The position numbers and the translations under genes are program-made. From the NCBI GenBank assembly GCA_000277445.1, contig AJWJ01000110.1:1-53457 (forward strand): a stretch of 53,457 bases of DNA, written 5' to 3'. This DNA comes from Polysphondylium violaceum (taxonomy: Eukaryota > Evosea > Eumycetozoa > Dictyosteliales > Dictyosteliaceae). Below the pieces are notes generated by a model, which had not been told where the DNA came from, made no database searches, and saw only the letters and a list, made by a program, of their open reading frames with translations. This document shows positions 35,101 to 46,663 of this stretch, piece by piece; position 1 is the first letter of the stretch, and each line of letters begins with the position of its first letter.

Positions 35101-36402
35101 ACTATTCTCGGTGATGGTGTAAGAATTACGACTCAAGGTGTAAATACCTATACTCTTTGCTTTGATATCTCTCAAAACGAGGAGAGCATCAATTCAAAAT
35201 ATACAGTCTATGACTTTGCCATGGAGGTTAATGACAATGAGTCTGAAAACTCTACCATCAAAAACATTCTCCTTAGTCCAATGGAAAGTGTGACATTCTT
35301 TAATTTCAATGTCTCTGGTGTGGACCCCAACATGTTGTGTTCAAATATAACATTTGATCAAAATGTTGATTCCTATTTCCCAATTATTCGTGTGGAACAC
35401 TGGCATGATCAAAACAAGGAGGTATTTGACAAGACTGCCACAGGTTTAATTTACTCTTTGGCATGTCTTTTCCTATTGACAGCTCTTTGGGGCCTCTTTC
35501 AAATTGGTGTTGTGTTCTTCAAATATCATACCAAAGTCGATACATTTAAATTGGTACATATTTTAATTGTTATTGAAACAATTTTCATCACTATCCGTTG
35601 TATTTATTTCTTTGTCATTCCATCTGGCACACTTCAAGGCAATGCCGTTGGTGATTATATTCTTGTGGTATTGCCAACATTTATGTATTTTACCGCCTTT
35701 ACTATTATCATTTCATTGTGGTACATGATTGTAAAGACCAAGAGTACTGGTAGAAATTTAGTCAAACGTTTACAAATGGTTATTTTCACCATCAATGTGA
35801 TCCTCTATCTCTTGTTTATCGTTATTGTATTGGTATTCCATTTCTCAGAGAAAGAGATAAAGAGTACTAGTTGCGGCAGTCGTATTGTCATTGAAGCCTC
35901 TAATTCTCCGCCCCAATTTGTTGTATCTATTGTATATGCTGTGATTCAAGCATTGATTTCTTTGGTTATTGGTAGTGCATTTATTTATCTTGGTGGATCA
36001 TTGTATCTATCAATGAGAAAATCGAAAGTCGTTGAAACATCAGTGACTGCATCACAACAGAAAAAGATTTTCACCGTGACATTTGCATGCTCCATTGGTT
36101 TTATTCTTCACTGTGTATTTGTGCTAATTTTGGTTGGTGCAGAGCCATCCAACATGGTGTTTAGTTTCTTGGGTCTCATTATCACTGAAATCATTCCATG
36201 TATCAGTATTTTCTACTGTTACAATCAAGGTCATTTCACTGGTCTTAAACAATCTACCGTCCCTAAGAAATTATCCTATGTGGAGCCAAATACTCAAGTC
36301 TTTTCCAAATCTAAAAGAGGTGGCGGTCTTACAGATTCTAATTTTGCATCTGGTGGCTCTTCCATTAATTTGTCTTCCTCTTCTTCAGTCTCAAGAAATT
36401 AA
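30873..36402 (+). CDS. Giant Cys-rich seven-transmembrane receptor-like protein
   Basis: A probable cell-surface receptor. Three exons (30873-30945, 31111-32031, 32159-36402) give 1745 residues. Exon 1 encodes a signal peptide (QFVLLISFILSFLFLKS) and exits through a GTTTGT donor. About 1400 extracellular residues follow, very rich in cysteine and N-glycosylation sites, with repeated CxxxxxCxxxC patterns but no recognised domain. The C-terminal part has seven strong hydrophobic segments (about residues 1425-1690): GLIYSLACLFLLTALWGLF, LVHILIVIETIFITI, YILVVLPTFMYFTAF, VIFTINVILYLLFIV, IVYAVIQALISLVIG, FTVTFACSIGFILHC and FSFLGLIITEIIPCI. The layout recalls THH1/TOM1-like 7TM proteins. The tail is Ser-rich. 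The (ATT)n block sits inside intron 2. Confidence 0.85.
32037..32127. repeat. (ATT)n microsatellite in receptor intron 2
   Basis: About 30 ATT units between the donor GTAAAT at 32032 and the acceptor TTTTTTAG at 32158. It is intronic; read through, it would give a Tyr or Ile run and a stop or frame change. Confidence 0.93.
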
Positions 36403-36505
36403 TAAAATTTATATAATATATTTATTTATAATCTATACTGTATATAGAGTTTTAAAAGGCTTTTATTTATTTACAAAATGTCTAATGAATAGATTCATTC
36501 ATTTA

Positions 36506-36570
<65 letters not shown>

Positions 36571-36580
36571 TATTATTATT
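36506..36580. repeat. (ATT)n microsatellite between convergent genes
   Basis: Tandem ATT units in the gap between the receptor stop (36402) and the BUD31 stop (36586). Confidence 0.9.
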
Positions 36581-36585
36581 TACTG

Positions 36586-37173
36586 TTATGAATCACCTGA
36601 TGAGCAACCTTTACATCCACAATTTGCACATTCGATTACCCCTCTATTTTCATCCAATTCTGATTTAGGTACTCTACAAATACAGGTTGAGAAATTATGA
36701 TCTTTAGTTTGAATACATTTTAAACAACAAAGGACTTCATATCCTTGTTTCTTCCATTTAGCTATTAAATTTCTATCGGCTATATTTTCATCTAAACAAA
36801 ATCTAAATTAAATGATGATTGGTAATGGTGTTAGTAAATCTACAATAGAGCTACAGTGTAAATGAATAATCATACTCGTATAATTCTCGAGTAATTTCTT
36901 TCTTTTTAAAAAACATATCGTATATATATCTGGATCTTTGATGATGAATTCTAAATATAGGCCATGCCAACTCTGTTTTTCTTTTACCTTCATGAGGTTC
37001 ATTATTAGCTAATGAAAAAGTAAAGTTAATATATATTAAATATATGAAACTATAATAATAAGAATCTCTAGGTACGTACCTTCTCTCATCTTTGTTTCAA
37101 ACTCTTCAAGAGTAGGTTCGATTAGATCCCATCCAGCTGGTTTCTTTTTCTTTGATGTTCTTATTTTAGGCAT
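36586..37173 (-). CDS. bud31: Splicing factor BUD31 (G10)
   Basis: A core protein of the activated spliceosome. Three exons (37173-37080, 37008-36876, 36802-36586) give 147 residues. The sequence is plainly BUD31: [20 protein letters not shown] and [10 protein letters not shown], then [58 protein letters not shown] and the Cys-rich end CLKCIQTKD...[10 protein letters not shown]...[13 protein letters not shown] that forms its zinc clusters. The length equals that of human BUD31 (144). It begins only 62 bp after the stop of an upstream same-strand small gene. Confidence 0.96.
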
Positions 37174-37235
37174 TGTGTATAAAATTAGATAATGAGAAAA
37201 AAAACAAATAAATGGATAAAAAATTTTATTTTTTT

Positions 37236-37478
37236 TCAAGAAGTTACATTTCGGTTTTGTAAAATATTTAGAGTTTTTCTACAATCAAGAAATAATGGTG
37301 AAACTGGATCAGTCACTCTTCTTCCATATTGATTAAAGTACCATAGTTCTTTGAAAAACCTTTCTTTCATATGACCTAATACTGGTCTTTTTATTAATAC
37401 TCTTAAAATATAGAGTTCATTCCTTTTATATAATGATATTTCCCCTATCGAAATATTATGATAACGATATGTTGATCG
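37236..37478 (-). CDS. Small unknown protein, C-terminal exon
   Basis: A minus-strand frame of about 80 codons ends at 37236 with good coding character: GEISLYKRNELYILRVLIKR, then HMKERFFKELWYFNQYGRRV and a DPVSPLFLDCRKTLN tail. A splice acceptor (CTTGAG or TCGATAG) lies at its start, and an in-frame stop precedes it, so an upstream exon with the initiator is expected but was not found. If translation began at the internal Met the product would be only 44 residues. Basic/aromatic composition suits a mitochondrial or ribosomal small protein, but I do not recognise it. It runs head to tail into bud31. Confidence 0.55.
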   Translation of the reverse strand, partial: RSTYRYHNISIGEISLYKRNELYILRVLIKRPVLGHMKERFFKELWYFNQYGRRVTDPVSPLFLDCRKTLNILQNRNVTS

Positions 37479-37484
37479 CTCAAG

Positions 37485-38509
37485 TCAATTGACTGAAAAC
37501 AAAGAAAAGAAGAAAGAAATTTTAAAATAATAACATCAAAAAAATAACAATTCCCATTATATAAATTAGAGGAAAAAAAACACATTTTCAAGATTTAAAA
37601 AGATGATTCAGATATTTGGTGTTTTTTTCAAAAAAAAAAAAAAATTGGGCCATATCATGTTCCCAATCCACGATTCGATTACTATTATCCTAAAATAAGC
37701 TAGCTTTGTAAAGAAAGAGTGATAGGGGAACACAGGGCTCACTTAAAAGTAGAAATAACCTAACCTGTGATATGGTTACATAACCTATGGTTAGTTGGCA
37801 AATAAATTAAAAAAAAAAAAAGAAAAAAAACATTTTTAAAAAAATAAAATTGAGAAACGTCATGCTGGGGACACGAGCAGGATATTTTTATCAATTTTAC
37901 GAAAAAGCATGTGATGAGGGAAAAATAAAAAAAAAAATAAAAATTCAAAAAAAATCTAGCATATCTGTATATTTTTTTTTTTAGGCCCATCTTTTTTTTT
38001 CTTCATTATTCTTTATCTTTTTCAACTATTATTTGTTTTGAATACTACAACCCTATATGTATGTATAATTAATTTCATGATTCTTCAAGTATGTGTGAGT
38101 GTGTGCAACTCTGTCTGTCAGTAGGCATATTGGTAGACACTATTAGGGGGTACCTCCAAATTTGTCAGATGATGAATAATTTTTACATCAATAATAACGG
38201 AGGTTTATCTTTCATGATGAATTTGTGTGGTTGATTTTATTCATACCTAAAGTTTTGATTTGAAATATTTCAAATTATTTACAAAAAAAAAAAACCCCGT
38301 TCCACATACACACACATTCACACATTCACACTTATATCACCAATATATCTTTTTTCATCAATAAATTTGAAAAGTTACTAAAACTCTTCTCTCCATCATT
38401 ATTATTATAATCAATAAAGTGAACGCACAAGTAGTAGTTGTAAAACTTTAAAGTTTATTTTATTTGTTGTAAATTAGAGAATATATAGATTATATTGTAT
38501 ACATAAAGA
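37485..38509. other. Intergenic region
   Basis: A 1-kb spacer between a leftward and a rightward gene, so it is a divergent promoter. It may hide the first exon of the small gene at 37236. Around 37757-37800 there is a CTAACC...GGTTAG inverted repeat. The rest is A/T runs. No other gene was seen. Confidence 0.55.
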
Positions 38510-40203
38510 ATGAATTCAGAACAAATAGAAGCCTTGGATCAGGCTATGCACCATTTTTGGAATTTTAATTTAATTGGTAATTATCTATTATTATACCACT
38601 CTACACAATATATTGGATATTTTTCATAGTTTCTGACTTTTTTTTTTCTCTTTAAAAATCGATCGATTTTTTTTTTTTTTTTCTACAAATAGAAAGTGAA
38701 AAAATATTATCACAATACATAACAGCGTTACCTTTATTTGGATTACTTCATTCAGACATTGCATTCATTAAGGCAGTTTTGACAGAGACCAAAGAAGACT
38801 ATGCTGAAGCCAGTAAGAGAATAAGTGAATGTAAAAAATTGGCAAGAGCCTTACAATTATCACAAAAACCCAAATATCTTCAACAAGAAAAAGAAGAGAA
38901 AAAGAATGGGTCGAGTAATGGAGCAGGTACAGAATCATCGGCATTTACCAAAGCTGAATATTTAATTTCCAAACTCATCTATGCCGAAACAATGGTCATG
39001 AAGGGTGTCATTGAATTCAAAGCACAAAATGTTTTAAAAGCTGGTATTGCATTGAGAAAGAGTTGGAAACAATACTACCAAGCCTTTGAAATTGCTCAAA
39101 CTCTTCCAACCACATTCCCAATCTATAACCATATTATGAGTTTGGCATACTATGGCGTTGGTATTTTCCATTTCTTGGTGTCTGTCGTTCCACCACAATA
39201 TATGATGTTGGTCGAGGGCATTGGATTCAAGGGCAACAGAATGGAGGGTTTAAAAGAACTCAAAGTCTCTTCTGATTCCAATGGTATTAGATCAGTAATG
39301 TCAAAGATTGTTATTGTACTTTTAGATGTATTCTTTTTCGAAGACTACAAGAAACCCGAACCATTATTACAAAGTTTGGTGGATGCATATCCAAACGGTG
39401 CATTGGTCCATTACATGTCTGGTGCCATTTTACGTAAACAAGGCAAAATTGAGTCATCCACAGAATCCTATCAAAAAGCATTTGAAACATCATCTCAACT
39501 CAAACAATTGCAACTATTTATCGAATCAGAGTTGGGCTACAATGAATTTTTAAATCTCAATTGGAGCAAAGCAGAGGTTTATCTCAACAAGTTTATGAAC
39601 GAAACCACAAGTTCAGGTTTCAAAGCATTCATTGCCTATCAATTGGCCAGTTGTTATGAATTCCAAGGCAACAATCAAAAAGCTCAAGAGGTCATGAAAA
39701 CCATTTCATCCTATGTCAGAAAAGGATTTGATTTTGACGAATTCTCTGGCAGAAAAGCCACCAAATTCTTGAAAAACAAGTGTTATCGTGAATTTGAAAA
39801 AACCTACATCATTGCCGCTCTTCACAACGAATCTCATCGTTTTGAGCAAAGTAGTAAAGTTTTACAAGATTATTTAGACACCAAACGTAGTGAAATGACT
39901 CCAGATGATTTAGCATGTGCCCACTATTTGTTGGGTTTCAACAATCAAAGTTTGGGTAAAAAAGAAGATGCCAGAAAATATTATACTACCGCATTGACTT
40001 TTGAAAAACAAATCACCACCGAACATTTTATCATTCCATACAGTAATTTGGGTTTGGGTGAAATAAGTTTTATCGAAGAAAAGAAATCTGATTGTAAAAC
40101 CTTTATTAAAAAATCAAAATCCTATACTAGTAATGCTTATGATTTCCCTTCAGTTTTGGATTGGAGAGCTCGAAAATGTCTTCAACAAATTGGTGAATTT
40201 TAA
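38510..40203 (+). CDS. TTC39/Iml2-like TPR protein
   Basis: Related to human TTC39 and yeast Iml2 (lipid-droplet or inclusion clearance). Exon 1 (38510-38576) and exon 2 (38693-40203) are joined by a GTAATT...TAG phase-1 intron, giving 525 residues. Signature: ALDQAMHHFWNFNLIESEKI, FGLLHSDIAFIKAVLTET, YAEASKRISECKKLA, SKLIYAETMVMKGVIEFKAQ, RKSWKQYYQAF, then TPR-like helices (LVHYMSGAILRKQGKIESST, AHYLLGFNNQSLGKKEDARK). The DEF region GVGIFHFLVSVVPPQYMMLVE matches the family's G.G.F.L..S.LP. motif. The length fits (500-600). No membrane segment is evident. Confidence 0.9.
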
Positions 40204-40443
40204 AAAGTGTTGGTTTTAGTGTTTGTTGTTAGCTCCCCCCTTCAATTTCATTGATTGAATTTTTTTTAAAAAAAAATGAAATAAATAAATATATATTCAG
40301 TATATATATTTTATATTTTCCATATTATTTTGATATTAATATACACAAAGTGATTGATATTTGTAGATATATAAACAAAATATTTTTTTTTATTTATTTT
40401 TTATTTTTTTTTTCTTTACACAAATAAAAGTCAAATATAGAAT

Positions 40444-40997
40444 TTATTGAGATGGAAGAACGACTGGTTTGGAAATGGTTGGAGCTTTTTCATTGTTTTG
40501 TTTGTTTAATGAGTTGTTTGTACTTGATCTTCTTCTATTATTATTGTTGTTTGAAGGTGATGATTCAACTGCTTTTTTTGGTGATGGATTATTATTATGG
40601 TCAACAGCTATTGGTTTTGGAATTGATTCACTTGGTGCAACTGCTTTTTTTGGTGATATAGGTGCTGATGGTACTTTGGTTTCTTTTGATTGTTCACCTT
40701 CTTTTTTTTCTTGTGGTTTTCTATAATTTGAACGTCTATTATTATTGTTACTGTTGTTATTGGTACTGTTATTATTGTTATTGTTGTTATTTATATTAAC
40801 GCTTGGTTTACTATTATTGTTATTGTTGTTGTTATTTAAATTTGTTGCTGTATTGTTATTGTTATTACTATTATTACTATTATTGTTTGAACTATTTAAA
40901 ACTGATCTTCTTCTTCTTTCAAAATTATTTGGTTGACTTGCTTTACCATTGTTATTGTTATTATTGTTGTTTTTATTATTATTATTATTACCATTAC

Positions 40998-41029
<32 letters not shown>

Positions 41030-42590
41030 GCGCTATTACTGTTTTGTTGTTTAATATTTTCATCCTCTTTATCTTTTTTAAAAGTTTTTTCAAATTCTAA
41101 AGAGTAAATGGTAACAGATTCAGTTGGTGATGAAATTGGAGTTGCGGGTGGAGATGGAGATGAAACTGATGAAGTTGGAGAAGAAAGAGGAGCACCACCT
41201 TTAGACTCTTCCAATGATGAAGGATCAGATAAAGAAGAGGTAGAGGATGACAAAGACATTGAGTGAATCAACTCTTCTGGAGAAATTGAAATATAGTTTT
41301 GTTTAGTTTGGTGGTGATGATGAACGATTTCTTGAACGAGTGGAGGAGACATTGGTTGAGGTTTAATAAACTGTGGTTGATGGTGATGTTGTTGTTGGTG
41401 ATGTTGTTGATGATGGTGATGGTGGTGTGGTGGAATTGATTGTTGTTGTTGATGATGATGTGGAATGATTAATGGTTGTTGGTGATAAGATATGTCTGGT
41501 GATGGTTGATTATAATAGTAGTGATGATGTTGTGGAGGTGGTTGAATAAATGAACTGCCATTGTGTGAAAGATGATGTTGTTGTGGTGGATATGGTGAAC
41601 TGTACATAAAATCTGGAATTGTTGGAGCAGTAGTTGCCATCAAGGTGTTTGGTGGTGGTGATGAGGGAGTTTGATTTGGATGGAAATATATTGGTTCATT
41701 AGGCTTTGGATGATAGAAAGTGCATTCATCTCCATATTTACAACGATTAATAAATTTACAAAGTTTTCTATTTTGTGGGGGTGGACCAGTAAATGTTCCA
41801 TTGGTTGGATTTGGAGTTATATTGCTAGTGTTACTATAGTATGGTCCAACATTATGATGGGGTTGTGGTGGTGGTGCAACTATAGTAGAAGAATTGCTTG
41901 TTGGTGTGGGTAACAATGCTGATTTGTAATGTAACCTAAAATAAGTGAATTTTTTTTTTTTTTGATTGGTTAGTGCGAATGGGGGTGTGTAAAAATAAAT
42001 TTGATTTCTATGGTTGGTGTTGAATCTTTTTCATTTTTTTAACAAAAAGTTTTTTAACATTAATGGTAATGATGGTGTGTGAAAATGTGTGATAAATGTT
42101 GTAAAGGTGGGGGGGTAAGGTTGTGATTGTGATAGTGTGTATGTGTATGTGTTTTGTTTATATGGGTGAGGTTTGTGAGAGAGATTACTTACTCATTGAT
42201 TGCAGAGGTACTATTACTAGTGCTGTTATTACTGCTGCTACTATTGTTTGATTGATTGATGTGATTGTAATTTCCAGCTTCTTCCCATGATGATGCTGGT
42301 GAGATTGTATATTGAGGTGAGGTGTATTGAGGTGAGGATGTAGAGTTGCTGTATGAATTGAATCCTTTGTTTCCACCACCGATGGTGCTGTTTGCACTCA
42401 TTGCTGGAGGAGAGTAGAGAGGTGGATGGTTGTACATGCATCCGTCAAAGTGACAAACACCAGTTTTCAAATAAGATCTACATGTATCAAGGCCAGAGTT
42501 TGTAGAGTATGATGGTTTTGTACTAGGTTGTGCTTGTTGTTGTGGTTGTTGTTGTTTATAATGAATTGGTGATGTTGATGGATATGTCAT
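40444..42590 (-). CDS. Tandem CCCH zinc-finger, Asn/Gln-rich protein
   Basis: A likely RNA-binding protein of the CCCH type. Exon 1 (42590-42193) and exon 2 (41935-40444) are joined by a GTAAGT...TAG phase-2 intron about 257 nt long, giving 629 residues. Finger 1 is C37-x8-C46-x4-C51-x3-H55 (CRSYLKTGVCHFDGCMYNH). Finger 2 is C192-x5-C198-x5-C204-x3-H208 (CKFINRCKYGDECTFYH). They are spaced by about 135 disordered residues, so they are not the close TTP-type pair. The rest is Pro/His/Gln-rich then Asn/Ser-rich, with basic patches (RRRRSVLN-like). Partners and targets are unknown. Confidence 0.85.
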
Positions 42591-42744
42591 TGTATGTACG
42601 AGTGTGTGTTGTTGGTATTTACAAATAATATATTAACAAAGGAACAATAATAAAACAAATAATATAGAAAAGACAAACAATTAACAAAATACAAAAATAT
42701 AACTAACAAATAATTCAAAAAACAAAAATAAAAATAAAACAAAA

Positions 42745-42812
42745 AAAAATTTCAGCTTTTTTTTCATTTTGTGCGCCAAAAATTTCAGCTTTTTTTTTCA
42801 TTTTGTGCTCCA
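42745..42812. repeat. Two-copy 33-nt tandem repeat
   Basis: A unit reading AATTTCAGC, a T-run, CATTTTGTGC, then G or T and CCA occurs twice in a row, the copies differing by one T and one base. It lies about 155 bp upstream of the CCCH gene's start codon. Confidence 0.9.
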
Positions 42813-43155
42813 ACTTCCAACAACAATTTTTCATACATATTTAAATATTTCCAAGTGGGGTGGTGTGTGGTTCTGAAATATAATATTATGCTGATGATGA
42901 TTGAATCCCACTCGTTCTAAATTAAAATTAAAAATAAATATTATACCCTCCTTGTAGGTATAGAGACACATCTCTATCTGTGTAATATATAGTAAACTTT
43001 CTTTCAATACGCATATGATATATGAGAATTGATTAAATCTAATTCTGATTATGGTTGTGTGTGTGTATGTTTATTATTTATTAGCTCACACAATGAAAAT
43101 TGGTCAAAGAAAACAAAGAATCCACAATTTTCTTGAAAAAAAAACAAAAAAAATC

Positions 43156-43181
43156 AGCCTGACCGACACAAAGGACAGGCT
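43156..43181. other. Short GC hairpin in AT-rich spacer
   Basis: AGCCTG (43156-43161) and CAGGCT (43176-43181) are perfect inverted repeats around a 14-nt loop, flanked by A runs. Possibly regulatory; no family recognised. Confidence 0.4.
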
Positions 43182-45192
43182 CTCGAAAAAAATTTCAAAT
43201 AAAAAAAAAAAATCTCTTCCAAAGAATTTTTATGCGGGACCTATTTTCTTATCCCTTTTTCTTTTTCTTTTTTTTTATATTTTATATTTTCTAAAACAGA
43301 TAAAACAGCATTTATTTAAAAATAGAATATTATTAGGTAATGATAAAAATAGGAGTGAATCGAGGTTCACAACAACCAATAACATCACAACAACATACAA
43401 AACAATAACAAACAACGCCCACCATCACCCACGACTTCGACTACGATTACTGCTATCTCTACCTTCTACTGCATGTGTTGTATACAGTAGAAACTTTGAC
43501 AAAAAACCACTTTCATCACCATCATCATATATCTCAAAGTAGTGTGTGTTTTGTGTGAAATTAATTTATAATTAACAACACCACCCACCTTTTGTGGTGG
43601 TTGTTGTATTTGTATTTCAAATAATATTGTGATCGAATGACTATTATCATCATTAAAACAACCTTCCTAATTTAGCACCCATATCAATTTAAAAAACAAA
43701 AAAGTAAAGAGTAGGGAGAACAAACGCAGTACTATTTTTGTGTGTGTATAGAAAGGGTACGATACGATATTGTAGAATCAATTCTTTCTAATTTTATAGT
43801 TGCTCCGAATTTCCCTTTAAAGATTCTATTCAAATCACCACCCAATCACACCCACCCAATCACACATAATATAAATAATACTTTGTGTGAGTGTTTGTAT
43901 ATTTATGTATATGTTTGGATGTGTGTTGGTGTGTGCGCTTTCTATATTTATTCATTTTCACATTTTGTGTCTTTTTTTTTACTAGTAATACACAATTATT
44001 TGTGCAAAATAAAAAAAAAAAAAAAAAAAGAAAGAAAAACTCACTACCTTGCAATCAATATTTTTATTTGCTATTGATGTTTATCAATTGATCCAACAAA
44101 TTAAATTTCAACAACTATATTATGGTCCATCATACAATGTAAAATCACACACCAGCAGGTTATAAACAATTTTTCAAACAAAATCACATTTTTTTTATCG
44201 TTTGATTATTCATTGAACGCAGATTCATCATTTTAGCTGAAAAAAAATTTTGAAAAAAGAAAAAAAAAATTTTGTCACAAAATATATCAATCCATCGCAA
44301 TATTTGCATTCATTTCAAAATATTTCTTTTCCTTTAAACAAAGAAACCTAGATTAAATATATTCTATTCTAAAAAGTTTGTGTCGAATTAGGGTTATTCC
44401 TCAATTGGTGTGACACTTTGTTTATTAGTAGTAGTGATAGAGGTACTCTATTTTTACACACACACACAAATCACATACTTGTCACTACACATCTACATCA
44501 CTACCCCAATAGTATTTATACTTGACAAGTGATTGTTGCCTTTATTACAATAAACACCCATCCATACAAATATTTTTTTCTCATCACTTTTTCCTATTAT
44601 GCAATAAGCAAAATAAGTAGAATTTAGTAGTATTAGTATAGTAATTGTAACTCAACAACATCACCCAATAAAGGGTAGAAATTAAAAGTGGTTATAAATA
44701 TATTTTTTTTCTCACTTTATCATCATACATCACTCCTCGGATCAACAACAACACCACCACCCCTGCACATTGATAGCAAACAAAAAAATAAGAAAGGAAA
44801 AAAGATAAAAAAATCTTATTCTTTTCTTTCTTTCCTTTAGAGTGAGATCCTTTCACATATTTCAATTTATGAAATCGGAATTTCCCGTCAAATGTGTGGC
44901 TCATGCGATACCTTTTTGCAAAAAAACTCACTCACTCTCACACTATCACACACTCTTGTTTTTCTTATAATAATTATTCGTATTTTTCAAATTTTTTGTT
45001 TTTTTTTTAAAATTTTTCTTTTTTTTTTTTTGTAAAAAATTTTATAAAACATACCCAATAATAAACAACCCCTTCTCTACATGTAAAAAATATTATTTGT
45101 AACATCGCGCATATGTGACAACTATTATTTAACTTTAAAAAATTTAAACTAACATTTTCCCTTTTTAACCCCCATTTTGTGTTGATTATTGT

Positions 45193-45223
<31 letters not shown>

Positions 45224-45302
45224 TTTGTTTAAAAATATTTTAATTAAAATTTTTATACATTTTATTATCATCATTATCATTTTTATTATTATTATAATAT
45301 AG

Positions 45303-46629
45303 AGAGAGTAGTATAACAAACTCTACAACAAGCAACTTTTTTTCTCCATCCAATAATAGTTTTGGTCTCAGTAATAATAATAATTTAAATAGACAACAGT
45401 ATCGTTACCATCAACATCAGTATCATCAATCACAAATTAATAATACCAAGATCATCAATAATAATTCATGTAGATATTTTCCAAAAGAGGACATTGAAGA
45501 GATTAAAGACTTTGATTATAAATCCAATCAATATTTATTAGAAATGGATACATCTAAAAATAAATCAACATCATCATTACCCCCATTTTCATTTATCAAT
45601 AATTGGGAAAATAAAACCCAGTTGGACAAATCAAATGCAGAGCAACAATTGCCATCATCATCAACACCTTCACCAGAATTTTTGAATAATAGTCAAAATT
45701 CTCAAAATATACATCATATTCTATCACCTCATAGTATAGGTCAAAATAATAATAATAATAATAATAACAACAGTAATAATAATTTAAATAAAAGTACCAA
45801 TAGTAATAATAATATCATCACAAACAACAACAACAACAACAACAACAATAGTAATACAAAAGAATCCAATAGTAATTATGAAAAAATGATGGCAACCACT
45901 CTTGACAACATTGGCAAAATGGAGGCGATTCAAAAAAAATACGAAACAGAAATTGAATCACTCATGAATCAAATTCAAACATATATTGAAAGAGATCAAA
46001 AACAAAGAATTCACTCAAAATCAATTGAAGATATAAACGCTAGATTAGAGAATGAAAACATTCAATTGAAAAAAGAATTGTTTGATATCAGTAGAAAATT
46101 AAAAGAAGTTGAGAGATCAGATATATTGATGCATTCAAAAATTCAATCTGAAAATATTTTGACAAATAGTCATCAATATTTTAATAATAATAGTAATGGA
46201 AATAATTCACTTTCGAATAATATTTATAATAATAATAATAATAATAGTAATATTTATGATAATAATGTTAATGGTAATGGTAATAGTAACAACAATAATA
46301 ATAGCGCTAAAAAGAAAACATCAATTATTGGTGGCAATAATAATGGTGAAAATAAAAGAAAAGGAAGAAATAATCTTGATGGTGATGACGAAGCTGCTTT
46401 GGTTGCAGAAGCTTTAGGTTCGTTTGGTGATTATGCATCAAAACCAACGCTAAAGAGATCAAATAGTGAAGAATTTAGTTCAAGATTACCAAATAAAAAT
46501 CATATTAATAGTAATAGTAATAATAATGGTGGTAATAATAATAATAATAATAATAATAGTGATTGGGTTTTCCAAGAACAAAAAGCAAAGAAAAGAAAAG
46601 AATCATCTTTTGATGAGGAAAACAATAAC

Positions 46630-46663
<34 letters not shown>

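Larger units (their letters stand above)
42591..45302. promoter_or_regulatory. Large spacer, CCCH gene / STATb gene (divergent)
   Basis: A 2.7-kb region between a leftward and a rightward gene. It contains a 33-nt tandem repeat (42745-42812), an AGCCTG...CAGGCT hairpin (43156-43181), CA/GT-rich stretches and long poly-T runs. The 5' exon of the STAT gene probably lies inside. I found no convincing protein gene; the longest open frames are low-complexity. Confidence 0.5.

Noticed and set aside
32924-35122. Alternative frames with hydrophobic sequence inside the receptor gene
   Set aside because: Overlap the long, Cys-patterned receptor frame and lack domains.
43051-44931. Open frames of 60-160 codons in the spacer before the STAT gene
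   Set aside because: Composition follows repeats (Lys runs, Phe/Tyr runs, Cys/Val from GT repeats); no start context or family.
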